A stretch of DNA of 64,000 nt. It comes from Triadica sebifera (lineage: Eukaryota; Streptophyta; Magnoliopsida; Malpighiales; Euphorbiaceae). The notes beneath the pieces are model-generated. The model was not told the DNA's origin and did not search any database. It saw nothing but the letters and a program-made list of their open reading frames with translations. The stretch lies in assembly GCA_023653625.1 (NCBI GenBank), contig CM042900.1, forward strand, positions 22,720,644 through 22,784,643, given 5' to 3'. The translations under genes and the position numbers were made by a program. This document shows positions 1-11,349 of the stretch, in pieces (the first letter of the stretch is position 1; the number at the start of each line of letters is the position of its first letter).

Positions 1-695
1 CTTCCTTATTGGACAATATAAATTAATATGACCATATTCCATGCAATAATGACATACTTTATTTTTAAGAAGTTTCTGCCATATTGGTTTAAACTTTACT
101 ATTGTTAAGGGATCATAATGTGAACAAGAACATGCATGTGTAGTTTGTTAATTCCTAGGAACATGCTATTTATATTTAAAATAGTGATTGACTTTTTGAG
201 GTCTGCCTTTTGAGTCATATGACCTTTCAATATTCTTTCTTTCAATAGGAGGTTCAATGTGTGCCTTTTATTTACCTTTTGAAGCTATTACCTCAATAGA
301 AGAGATTTGTGGTGTATTAGATTTAACAAATATAGTACTAGGTGCAGATGATCCTAATGCTCCGTTAAAACCTAGTTCATGTCTCACTAAGGGAGGCCTT
401 TGTGATATAATAAGAGTATCAAAATTTTTTTTTCCTTTGTGAAAATTTGAAATAGAATTTCTAAATTTCTCAACTTTATTTTTCAAAATATTATTTTTTT
501 TAAGTAAGGTTTTATTTGAGGATTTTGAAGAAAAATCATTTAATGATTTTTTAAGATCATCATTGAATGTTTCTAGCTCTAAAATTTGTTTTTGAAGAAT
601 TTCTAATTCCGTTTTTAGCTTTAAATTATCTTTATTCTGAAGTATAATTTTTTTTTTGTATTTTTCTAATTCTAGGTACATAACTTCTATTATAT

Positions 696-733
<38 letters not shown>

Positions 734-956
734 CAAGAGTAAATGCAAGAAAAACTTACCTCATCCGTGAAGTGATCCTCTAAAGCCATGAAGTATAAGT
801 TAGTCACCTCTTTTTTGTTGTCTTCATTTTCACTTGAAGAGCTATTATCATCCCATGTAGCTTTATAACTTTTATCCTCATCTTCCTTTTGGAACTTTTT
901 CTTGTGCTTCTTGAGTTTCGGACAATCTAATTTGATGTGTCATTTCTTTCCACAGT
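1..956 (-). pseudogene. gag: C0 gag, downstream part (zinc knuckle remainder, Asp-rich linker, second zinc knuckle)
   Basis: Reading from 956 down, the frame resumes the zinc knuckle cut by the solo LTR. The glycine before the conserved histidine has become a TGA stop, followed by HIK, then DCPKLKK. A Lys/Glu-rich segment, the block VTNLYFMAL, a run of 11 Asp (CAT repeat at 692-732) and a coiled-coil-like Leu/Lys region follow, ending at a stop near 268. Beyond 256 another frame carries a second CCHC-like motif, CHYCMEYGHINLYC, at about 10-60. The protein would be the nucleic-acid-binding C-terminal part of Gag. It is non-functional here. The same blocks occur in C3 at 61020-61850. Confidence 0.8.
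692..732 (+). repeat. (CAT)n trinucleotide repeat coding Asp in C0 gag
   Basis: About 13 CAT units that read as poly-Asp on the minus strand within gag. The sister element C3 has a shorter GAT run at the equivalent site (61275-61297), so the repeat predates both copies and has changed length. Confidence 0.9.
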
Positions 957-3900
957 TGTAACACCCCTTACCCTTCCGTACACTCATCCGTATACAGGAC
1001 GGATAAGAGGCGCTACAAAAAATAATATATCTTTTCAAAAAATATTCCTTTAAATTTTAAAACATATCTAATATAAGAAATTTAAAGTATATAAAATATT
1101 TTCTTATGCACACACACCCTAATTACAATTTTATTTGTATATATATACATATCATAATGAAATTTTAAAAACTTGTTTATATATATATATCCAAAATAAA
1201 ATAAAAAGATCAACCCGTTCTGGGTGGCTACCACTGCTACTGTTGTGCTCCATTTAACGAGTCCCAAATTAGCATCTCTATCTACAAGTCATGACGCTCT
1301 ATGCTACTCTGGTAACCTACGCGAGAGAAAATAAACTCTCGCGCTGAGTATATAACTCAGTTGTGCAAAAACTCTTATAATAATAATCATTAAAATAAAA
1401 CATGCATTTAAAATGAAATCAATTCAAAATTTATGTTTTTTTCTGTAAATACCACAATATAATATTTTTATAATTCAATATATCGCTGAATTCTTAATAA
1501 TATATTTTTTATATACCCACATATTATAACATAATAGACTTACTCCTAGAGAATCAAAGGAGTATCATATTACATCTCAACTTAGGATCCACAAAAATGC
1601 ACATGATCCAAATGTAATATGACTCAGCCCACAGAAATGCACAGGACTGACAATTGTATCAGGTGATCCACAGAAATGCATAGGATCACAATATTTTATT
1701 AGTCCACAGAAATGCACAGGACCATAATTTATACCCTATTGGCATACTAATAATACCCTAGTTCACGTCTAGGCTAACATGTGAGAAAAGTTCTCATATT
1801 CATAATTCACTTCATTTTTCATAAAATTAATAAATATTATTTCAATACCAAAATAATTATCATCATATAGAATTTTTAACATTTAAATTTTCTGGAATAA
1901 AAAAAATTGCAACTCTATAATTACAAAAATTCCAATTTTCACATTAAATATATTTATATGACTAACATTATAAGTGTAGTTGCACTAATCTTTTTATATT
2001 CTGCCGGTGTCTATGGGCTCTTTCCCCTTATCTTCCGGTGGCGCCTGTCTCGACGTCATACCTAGAGATAAAAATTTTTGATTATCTACTGAACCCCTTA
2101 CGACATAAAATCTAGCAAAATTTAAATTTTTCGCTCTCACGAATATCAAGATGCTATAATTAAAATTTTCTCATTATGCGTTTTTAACGCATAAATCACA
2201 ATTTTTGTCTTCATTACTCTATCTGGTGCCACCAAAAATTCAAATATAATTTTTTTTAATAATATTTTATTTCCTTTATTGTTCCGCCTCCAAAACTATT
2301 TTTCTCCATTTATTTCTTTTTATTCTTCTAATGTTCATTTCTAATTCAAGAATGTTCATTAATTCAATAAATACTCTAAAAATTCCAAATAAATTTCTCT
2401 ATTCACTTTAACTCATTTTCTTTCATTTTCCATCATCAATTTCACCAAAAAAATATTCAACAACTCCCAATAAATTTTTTCATAATTAGGCTAAAAATCT
2501 AAAAATTCACTGAAAATCCTATTAAATTTTTCTTCTATCCCAAAATTTATTTTTCACTTCCAAACACTCCAATTAAACTTCATTATCTTCAATTTAAGGC
2601 AAAATTCTTCCAAAATAATTTTTGTAAAATTTAGCCGTAATTATGAAAATTCTCTAAAAATTTTACAAAAATTCCTAAAAATTATTTTTATCAATTTTTC
2701 ACTCAATCCATCATCCTCAAGCCTTATTATCTTCATTTCCTATTTTTCTCTAATTGTTCAAGATTTTTCCATAAACCCTAATTTTTCCATCAACCAAATA
2801 TCAACAAAATCACACCACAATTCAATAAATAATTATGACAATAATCAACCCAACAAAATTACATGAAGAAAAGAGCAAAATATCACCTTCTTCAAATGGG
2901 TATTTGGCTAGCTTGGTTTTCTTTTTTTTTTTTTTTGGCAAAATTCCACTCATTTTTCTCTTTTTCTTCACACCAATCTAACTTTAATCCTTTTTAATTG
3001 TTGAATAATATGATTTGAAGAAGGAAAATTGAAAAAAAAAATCAAGGAATGGAAGCTTGGTGGTTCGACCATGGAGGAGAGCAAGGAAGAAGATGGGAAA
3101 TTTGTTATTTTGAAGAATTTTTAATTAATTTCCTATATATATACCCCAATTAACTTTATTAATCCTAATTAATTCCTTAATCAACCTCCTCATTGGCCAA
3201 TAACACAATTAATTGTCTCTTAATATTAACACATGGCTCAATCACATTTTAATAAATTTTGACTTAAAATTTTTTCAACCAATCACAATTTTTCTTCATA
3301 ATAAATTTTAATTCTCCAAAAGTCAACATCCAAACAACTTAATTTCATCAAATTAAATATTCCAAAAATTATAAATAATTTTCTCTTCAAAACGATCTCT
3401 TCGATTTTACAAAATGACCACCGGTGCAAAAATCGAGTTTTTACGGGTTAATAATTTTTCTTAATTTGACCCGTAGAAATTCATCTGTCGTTCGATTTCT
3501 AATTTATCAGTTTTAAAAATCTTAAAATTAAATTTCAATCGCATTGACTCCATTGCGATCATGAACAAATCTCTCTACCTCTTGATCCGAAAAATCAGGC
3601 TGTAAACCTATACTAATGATCAATTTTTCACAATTCAAACTCTTAACCTTAAAATATCACATTATAGCTCCACTTATAGCCTTAAAATAATATTTTTCTT
3701 ATTTCGGTATGCTTAAATTATAATTTCACTACCAAACAAAAAATTCAAAGTTCGACCCCGGCTGTCGTCTCGATTTGTGTGCATAACATAAAATTACCTT
3801 GTTTCATTTGATAAAATTCCTTTTCATTTTATCATATGAATATAATTAAATCTTTATGTATTTATCCATATTTAGACATCGATCGTATGCCTCTACACTG

Positions 3901-3957
3901 CAGTATAAACGACCGCAGTACGCATATACGGTGAGAGTCTAACTCGCGGATGTGACA
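957..3957 (-). repeat. S: solo LTR of a long-LTR retrotransposon (gypsy-type) inside C0 gag
   Basis: The segment starts TGTAACACCCC and ends GATGTGACA. Read on the minus strand it runs TGTCACATCC to GGGGTGTTACA, the same kind of termini as the gypsy LTRs at 45515-48082 (TGTCATATCC to GGGGTGTTACA). It contains no coding region. It interrupts the C0 zinc knuckle exactly, and the flanking bases ACAGT (952-956) and ACATT (3958-3962) are a 5-bp target duplication with one change; the intact C3 sequence has ACATT here. One LTR with a TSD and no interior is a solo LTR left by LTR-LTR recombination. At 3.0 kb it is the longest LTR in the window. Confidence 0.85.
1577..1730 (+). repeat. short interspersed repeat inside solo LTR S
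   Basis: The block CACAGAAATGCACAGGA occurs about four times with small changes, each separated by 30-50 bp of AT-rich DNA. A different short repeat (GTCATCACC units) sits at a comparable place in the LTR at 23180-26665, so this part of these LTRs seems prone to repeat growth. Confidence 0.7.
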
Positions 3958-4851
3958 ACATTCATAGCATTTTACCTCATCTTTATTCTTTTCCGATGAG
4001 TCATTGGAAGATTTTCTTGAAGATTTTTTCCAGGAGTTGTCATATTTCTTATTGATCATTCTTTTTATTTTCCTTGAGAACATGACAATTTGCTCATCTA
4101 CATCTTTATTATTTTCATCATCACTCTGAGTTGTCTTTTGAGATTTAGAAGCTGAGGCTTTGAGTGCAAGAGCTCTTTTCTTTTTTGGTTCGACTTCAAG
4201 TTTTCTATCTCTTATCACAACCATTTCATGTGTTAGAAGCTTTCCAATGCACACATCGGTAGGAATGGTGCTCATATGTTCATTGGCTTCTTCTATATCG
4301 ACTACTTTTGAACTATAGTCTTTAAGAGGAAGGCTTCTTAAAATTTTGTTATTGACATCTTCTAAGCTCATGTGCCTTCCAAACTTTCTCATGCCATTGA
4401 TGATGGCTAGTAGATGGTTTGTCTTGTCAGTGATAAACTCATTTGGTTTCATCTTAAAGAGTTCATATTTTGACGTAAGAAGTTGGATCTTCTTAGATTT
4501 TACTTGCTTAGTTCATTTGTGGTAATTCTCCAAAGTTTTCCACATGCTATATATAGTCATACAGTGTTGAATTCTTCCACACTCTTTAATGGATAAAAAG
4601 CTTGTAAGAATCGTCATTGCCTTTTTATTTTTGTCATTTGCTCTTTTCTGAGGTTATGTTCAATCGTCTCTTAAGATGAATTATTTATCACTATTTGTTC
4701 CTTTCTTGATTGGTGGTGTCCATTCTTTTCTTATGATATCCCAGATATCGATTCCCTCTTTATCAAGGTATACCTCCATCCTAAACTTCTAATGGACATA
4801 GTTAGACCCATCAAAGTAAGGTTTGAGACTTTGAAATCATTCGTTGACCAT
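3958..4851 (-). pseudogene. gag: C0 gag, upstream part
   Basis: The frame opens at the ATG at 4851 and gives a copia gag N-terminus with SLKPYFDGSNY, then DKEGIDIWDIIRKEWTPP, and further on INGMRKFGRHMSLEDV, IGKLLTHEMV and a basic stretch leading into CYEC, the first half of a CCHC knuckle at 3960-3972. The same blocks occur in the same order in C3 (60131-61070). In-frame stops near the start and around 4500-4700 kill the frame; the part from 4452 down is open. Gag would form the virus-like particle and bind RNA. The frame ends at the solo LTR junction. Confidence 0.8.
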
Positions 4852-4894
4852 TTGTTGATCTTTGCTAGCACTTGTTAGGCTGATTTTAGACTTT

Positions 4895-4908
4895 GCTTTG
4901 ATACCAAT
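4895..4908 (-). other. C0 primer-binding site
   Basis: On the minus strand this reads ATTGGTATCAAAGC, directly inside the 5' LTR. It resembles the TGGTATCAGAGC primer site that plant LTR elements use with initiator tRNA-Met, with a G to A change. Confidence 0.75.
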
Positions 4909-5882
4909 TGTTGCCCACACAATCATTAAGAAGGGGGGATGAATGGGTGGACAATTAAAATTTTTCCGCAATTACAAATATTCAAAATGTCAAAGAAGTG
5001 GAGGAAGAGAATTTAGACACATGATTTATAGAGGTTCAAGTGTTAATGAACCCTACTCCTTTCCTCAATTTTAAATGGGTATTTTCACTATCTCACACAA
5101 TGAGATACACATGAGTTTTACTAGCTCACTCCAAACTAGGTGTTTCACTCTCGGATCACACCAAACCCAAATTTTATTGTATTTTACTAGCTAACACAAA
5201 AACCAATTTCTTATATTTTATGGTTCACACAATAAATCCTTACAAGTGTTTTAATCTCAATCCAACTCATTCAAAATACACTCTTGAAAAATTGCTTGAT
5301 AGAATAAAATAATCAAACTCAAGATCACTTGAGCTTTTACAAAATAAAAAAGAGAATAAGATGAAGTATTACAAAGAATTAATGCATAAACTCTCAATTA
5401 TAATTTCTGAAGAAATTATCAATATAATAAAGCTCTTGTTGCTCTTATTAATAATCTTCCATGAGTAGAATGAGCTATTTATAATATTCCTTCAGAATCT
5501 AGCTATTAGGCATGCATTAATTCAAAATCTAGCAGTTCAACGATCTTGAAGTGTGATGAAATGGTCATATTTCCAGGTCTTCACGGACATGACATGTTAC
5601 ATCATGGGAGTGAATTGTTTGATCCTTAATTTTCAAATTATGAATCACGATATTCATGAGCATGAATAGTTTTCTTCAAACTGTGAAAGAGGCCATGAAT
5701 GATTTTGACCGTTGAAGCTTTTTATCTTTGACTTTCACACACGTGACACATTAATCACAAGTGTGAACAACTCGATCTTTTGAATTTTTGCCATTTCAAG
5801 TTTTTTACAGGCATGAACAACTTCCTTTTGCAAATTTTTGACTTGATTTATTTTGGCTTTGATGATTTAATAAAAGTTTAAC
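4909..5882 (-). repeat. C0 5' LTR
   Basis: It starts TGTTGCCCAC on the plus strand next to the primer site and extends to about AAGTTTAAC at 5882, where the terminal A seems mutated. Blocks about calls of anti-parallel similarity align with the 5' LTR of C3 (58947-60071), including the region of short direct words around 5080-5260 and the array of TCACG/CGTGA palindromes. The right boundary is uncertain by a few bases. Confidence 0.75.
5575..5830 (+). repeat. palindrome array in C0 LTR (decayed TTCACGNNCGTGAA units)
   Basis: Several degenerate copies are visible. TTCATGAGCATGAA (5653-5666) is exactly the 14-mer TTCACGAGCGTGAA of the gypsy LTRs with both CpGs changed to TpG/CpA. Others include TCACGGACATGA near 5580 and TTCACACACGTGA near 5748. 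See the palindrome finding. Confidence 0.7.
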
Positions 5883-6431
5883 CTGTTATTCACTTAAATA
5901 CAAAAAAAGTGGTTAAATTTCTTATTGCTCAATTATTTGTTATCATTAAAATTATGGGAATAACCTTCAAGGTTCAATATAAGATATATGGAAATAGTAA
6001 TTGTTGTCACTTTTTACTTTCAACATTGGATTTCTATGGATTTCAGTCATTTTTCATTGGAAATTATGTTTATATAAGTGCACCAAGCTGGCAAATTGAC
6101 TGAATAACAAGAATAATTGATCAAGTGGGAGGTTGTTGTTGTTCCTCCTAGAGCCTCATCTTCATGGAATAACTGTATTTTAGTATATATGTAAAATTTC
6201 CATAATACATGTAGCACCATGATTCCTAATGATTTTGCATTTGTAATATCTGAGCAACTATTTCTATGTTGTATATGGTAGATGTTGTTTATGTTGTGTG
6301 ATCAATGTTACTTGCTTGAGTTGGATCTAGACTTTCTAGGAGAGTGGAAGTCACTCATTCATAGTGTTCTATTGTTCTATATGTAGAGTATTGAAGTAAA
6401 AACGACAGAGACAAATGATGTGTCATTGAAT
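5883..6431. other. intergenic, no recognised gene
   Basis: AT-rich single-copy-looking DNA. A 64-codon frame at 5909-6103 has no recognisable motif. Nothing else can be supported. Confidence 0.5.
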
Positions 6432-6883
6432 GAGTGTTAATTTTACTAGTGGTCACAGAATGTAACATAATTTGTCACCAAATCAAAAAATAATTTTTTA
6501 TACCACAAAATATTTAAATATTTTTTTAGCAAAAAAATCACCTCTAACCATTTTTATTTAGTTGGCAATAGAAAATTGTAATTTAATTTTTTCAAGTGCT
6601 GCGGTTTCTTTCTTTCTTTTTTAATAATAATAATTTTAATTTAATTTCAATTTGCTAATATGTCATCCACGTGTCAATCTATGTGGCACTTCATATGTGA
6701 GCTGACATGATGTGGTAATAAATTAGGGCCACATTATGAACCATATCACATTTCTGGTTGCTAACTCAACAAAAATGGTCGGAATGATTTTTTTGTTAAA
6801 AAAATGTTTGTGGTACAAAAAATTCTTTTTTGATTGTTTTGCAAGTTATGTTAAGTTCAGTGATCGCATATGCAATTAACCCT
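6432..6883. mobile_element. MITE with long terminal inverted repeats (Mutator-like)
   Basis: The left 130 bp and the reverse complement of the right 130 bp align: both carry GTTAATT, a GATCAC/GGTCAC word, AACATAA, ATCAAAAAA, ACCACAAA, AAAAAAATCA, then ACCATTTTT and GTTAGCAA/GTTGGCAA. The flanks carry a 7-bp direct repeat ATTGAAT (6425-6431 and 6884-6890), which extends to 9 bp with two mismatches. At about 450 bp, with no coding region, long TIRs and a 7-9 bp TSD, a non-autonomous Mutator-like MITE is the best fit. Confidence 0.75.
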
Positions 6884-7802
6884 ATTGAATTGCATTTAAA
6901 ATTTATTGCCTAGTTTCCTTGTGCCTTTTTGGAGTGTTTTTTTTGGGTTATTCAAGCTGGGAAAATTGCCCATGAAATCCAATCATATGAGAAGAATTAA
7001 AAAAAAAAACAGATGATATATTTTTAGGGCGGCCTTACAAAAAATAGATCCAACTTTATTTGATAAAAAAAAGTTAAGCAGTATGTATTGTTAGTCGAGA
7101 AACCTTAAAATAATGTATGATAACAACCATGAGAAATGAAGCCAATGATCTATTTTACCAAAATTGAATTAGTTGTCATTAAGATTTTGGTAGGATTGAG
7201 TTGAAAATCGTTCAATTGGACAATATGTGAATATTGTGTTCACATCTTCTTTGAATTGGGAGTTGTATTGGTTTTATTCCTGTGAATCTTACTCTTCCTC
7301 TTTATCCACCAAAGATAAGTTTTATGGGATTTATTATTTTTGTCTGAGATTTTTAAAGTAAAGAAAGAATTTCAGATGAAGGTCTACTGATTAGTTTTTA
7401 TTTCTTACTCTACTGTCATGCTTTGATTGCAAATTGTCCTTCGATTTACTTCTCAAAAGTTGGTATCAGATTTCCGGAGGAGAAAAAGATCACAAGTAAT
7501 TGGAAAAAAAATATTTAGGTTATAAGCTTTTTTCTTTTTTAAATTTGAAATTTGGAGATTAAAATGATCTTTCATTTACCAATCCATTTCTTTATTTATC
7601 TCTAAATATAGATGCTATTTAGAATTTGATGTCCTAATAACTTAAGATTCTATTATCAGTTTATTTCCCTTTTTTTCTTAAGTAAAAATATTTAGATTCT
7701 ATGTTTTTTATGAGATAGTACTATCTATGCTATTTTTGCTATATTTTTATATTATTTGTTTTATTTATTGTCTAGGTTTTTTCTTCCCCCACAATCCGAG
7801 AG

Positions 7803-7803
<1 letters not shown>

Positions 7804-7895
<92 letters not shown>
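7804..7895 (+). repeat. (TA)n microsatellite
   Basis: About 46 uninterrupted TA units. Confidence 0.97.
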
Positions 7896-7899
<4 letters not shown>

Positions 7900-8743
7900 A
7901 CTTTTTTATAAATAATTTACTTTATTTAAATAGACTTTATCAACAAATTTATGAACTAATATAATCATAATTAATATATTATTCAAACAAAATAACTACT
8001 TTAAAGATATGTCACACTTAGATGTGATTGATCTATAAATTTATTTATATAGAAATTAAAAGTAGTGTATTTACCAATAAACTTTAGTTTAGAGGTATTA
8101 GTATAGTGACTAGAATTTTAAAGTTTGAAATTCAAATTTCTTGTAGGACCACTTGTACTAATAAAAATGCTATTATGTTTCCAATTGATAAAATCTTAAA
8201 AAAAAAAGAACCTTTTAGATCTTTTCAAGAATATTAGAAATGTAAACAAGTCTATCTAAGCAGAAAAATAAATAAATTGATAAGTAAATAAAGAGAGACA
8301 AGTAATATCTTTGAATCCATGATATTGATTAGTTTTGTTTTAACAAACTAAGGCTCTTCATTTACGGAAATAAGTGAAAATATTAAGTTAAATATATGAC
8401 TTTTGATTAATATTATATAGTGTTTTCTCAAAATAAATAAATAAATCATATACAACCATATTCATAAATGTCTTCAATATATACTTTTTTTTATATATAT
8501 ATTTATCAATTTTTATCACTAACTTAAACACTTTTATAAGGACCCCACAAGCATAAAAGTAGAAACAAAAATATATATTTGAAAAAAAAATTAAAAAACG
8601 TACCACAATGACATGGATCACTCTTATCTTGATTTAACATTGGGAGCAGGGGAATGAATTGAAGAATCATCACAGATCTAACATGTGACTATGAAACAGA
8701 AATGTAGCCAAGAACAACTTGCCGATTATCTCTACTCTTTGTG

Positions 8744-8751
<8 letters not shown>

Positions 8752-8825
<74 letters not shown>
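8752..8825 (+). repeat. (TA)n microsatellite, preceded by (GT)n
   Basis: About 36 TA units following a short TGTGTGTGTG run at 8741-8750. Confidence 0.97.
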
Positions 8826-8829
<4 letters not shown>

Positions 8830-9736
8830 TTAAAAAGATTTGGATTGAATAGAAACTAAAATGAAATAAAGAAGAAAGAGTAGTTATTCCGGCAAGTCAT
8901 CCTTGGCTGCATCACATATCTTCATATTCACATGCAAGATATCGTTGATGAATAACAACACCTTCAATTCTTCATCTTCATTTTATATATATATGTAAAC
9001 TCAGAAGAGATTAGTAGTATATGTTTATAGGAAGGAAGAATAAGGGTTTTGAAGAAGAATGGGAGTACCGTTGTGTTTTGCTTTTCAAAGAGTCTCTGTT
9101 GGGTTGCATTCAGTCCTAGGACTTCTTTCTTCAGTTAATCATTTGAACCTTTTTCTAAAAAAATAACAATAATCATTTGGCTTATGTAAAATCTTATTTA
9201 GGAAGAGATTCTCTTGTAAATAAAACTTTTTTAGATATTTTCTTATAAATATATTTCTTTATAATTTTTTTTATTTAAATCGAATTCACAAATAAATTCA
9301 TAAATGAATTTAATTATAAATTGTAATATATCCAAAATAATAATTATTTTGTATAAATAATTGTTAGCCTTATTGTCCATTTTATTTTATTTTATTTTTT
9401 CCAAAAAGGATAAGAAGAAAGCAGGAAAAAAAATTCAAGGATAAGAGATTGATGACTGATCTGCTGTTATCTAATTGACGATTCACACTCTTCAAGAAAA
9501 CTTGGACGGTAATGTTTGGGCTCTCCTGTGTTTTCAAAATGTTTTCTGCCACTTTTTCATTTCAAAAAATAAAATATGGAAAATTATTATCTACTTTAAT
9601 TCAGCGCATATCTTCACTCATAAAATAATTTTAATTGTCATCATCCCAAAAAATATTATTTTTATAATCAGTGTTTTACATATAAATTTATGAATTAAAA
9701 GTTTATATTCAGTTTGGTACTTAAGATAAATAAATA

Positions 9737-9740
<4 letters not shown>

Positions 9741-9769
<29 letters not shown>
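9741..9769 (+). repeat. (TA)n microsatellite
   Basis: About 14 TA units. Confidence 0.95.
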
Positions 9770-9772
<3 letters not shown>

Positions 9773-10594
9773 GAATTAAATTATTGAGGAAAATATATTT
9801 ACATGACAAATTAACTTATAATTTAATATTACAAACACATCTAATTAAGGTACACTTATATAAAGTTTTTTTTTTTTAAAAAAATACACCATAACAATGC
9901 CTCATATATGAATTTAAGTAAGTGGAGTTCATATAATTAATACAATTTAATTCTAATTGCCCTCTTATCACAAGGAGTATTCCACATCAGATGTCTATAT
10001 ACAAAGTAAAATATTTGTTTAGATTCTATATATGATTTTATTTATAGGCTAATATGATGATATATAATTAAATTCAGTCTAATATATCATATTTAAAATT
10101 ATCCAATAAAATATTAATAAATATTTAATTATTTTATTTACATTAGTTGATGTGAATAAAACAATTAATAAATTTACGTGTATGTTATTGTGTAATTGTA
10201 TTAATATAATAAATTAAGTCTTTTTAAGAATTCCTCATATAAGCAAATTAATAATATATGGCTACCATGTCGTATTTTTCGGGGAAACGTAAAAACTCAG
10301 TCTCCATTTTTATTTATTTAAGACTCTTTCTAATTGGTAGAGTGATGTAATGGAATATGTTGGTGAGGTATGCAGAGAATCAATTTGGTATGATGGCATG
10401 ACATGAACAAGTGATGGCAGCTTAATTACTTTGTAACAGATTTTAGCTAAGATGGATGAGAGCATCATATGATATGTTTAGTTTGCAAGCTTAACCATTC
10501 TTTTTTCTAGAGGTCCAATCGCTCAATGGCCACTTGCCTTTCTGTTGCAAAATATAATCACCTTTCTTTTCTTCACTTACTTATTCAAACTGTG

Positions 10595-10596
<2 letters not shown>

Positions 10597-10640
<44 letters not shown>
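10597..10640 (+). repeat. (TAA)n microsatellite
   Basis: About 14 TAA units, flanked on both sides by the word CTGTGATAT. Confidence 0.95.
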
Positions 10641-10642
<2 letters not shown>

Positions 10643-11349
10643 ACTGTGATATCATATTTCTGATTGATTTTCCGCGCGTCAATTCCTTTTACAGCCTATG
10701 ACATGTTTCAAATGCATAAAATATAATACTATACAAACGAAATATGATTATATGATCTAATCTCTGACCCATATTTGTATATTTAATTTAAATATTAACA
10801 TTATATGCTTTATACTCTATACTTAATAAATTTATATATTTAATACAAACTAATATATTTATGTATTTTATGATTTATGCCTATATACTTTGATACTAAA
10901 TTCTACTTGAACTTGATACAAATAGTAAATTTAATACTTAAACTCACTCTAAAATTAATTACATACTACCTTAATTTGTCCTATATATTAAGATTAATTT
11001 CTAGAAAACTTGGATCTGTTGCTATTCCTACGAGTAACAATTTAAAATTGAAAAGAAATTGACAAAAGAAGTATAGAAAAAGACAATTTAAAAAAAAAAA
11101 GTATAGAAACAAAGGAAAGCAGAGATTAGGGTTGTACATGCAGTTTAAATCTTTTCAAACCGAACCGAAGAATTGAAGAAAAAGATCTATAATTAAATTG
11201 TACCGTTGACTTTTTCTACTAGACCCGAACTAAACTGGACCATTGACTTTAAGTTTGACAGATTTGGATCTTATAGTGATATTCGAACTGAAAACTGTAC
11301 TGAATTATACCAAATTATTCTGAAATTGAATTGTATAATATAATATTTT

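Larger units (their letters stand above)
1..5882 (-). mobile_element. C0: SIRE-like Ty1/copia retrotransposon, 5' part, split by solo LTR S
   Basis: This minus-strand element reads from its 5' LTR (4909-5882) through a primer-binding site and gag toward position 1, where the window cuts it. Its gag matches that of the plus-strand element at 58947-64000 in order and wording: N-terminal gag, acidic linker, CCHC zinc knuckle, Asp run, then a second zinc knuckle. Two zinc knuckles plus an LTR of about 1 kb fit the SIRE/Maximus copia lineage; the lineage call is inference. Gag contains several in-frame stops, so the copy is dead. A 3.0-kb solo LTR (957-3957) splits the first zinc knuckle. Confidence 0.85.
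6884..11126. other. AT-rich intergenic region with microsatellites
   Basis: I see no convincing gene in these 4.2 kb. The region holds (TA)n tracts, a (TAA)n tract and many short A/T runs. Two short open stretches near 8884-8975 (minus) and 9061-9168 (plus) look weakly coding but match nothing I recognise. Confidence 0.5.

Noticed and set aside
7459..7480. TTGGTATCAGA, resembling a retrotransposon primer site
   Set aside because: No LTR edge precedes it and no element sequence follows.
8884..8975. Minus-strand open stretch ending DILHVNMKICDAAKDDLPE
   Set aside because: Looks protein-like but has no start, no clear splice sites and no family I recognise. Possibly an exon of a lost gene.
9061..9168. 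Plus-strand 35-codon frame starting MGVPLCFAFQRVS
   Set aside because: Too short, no homology recognised, no gene context.
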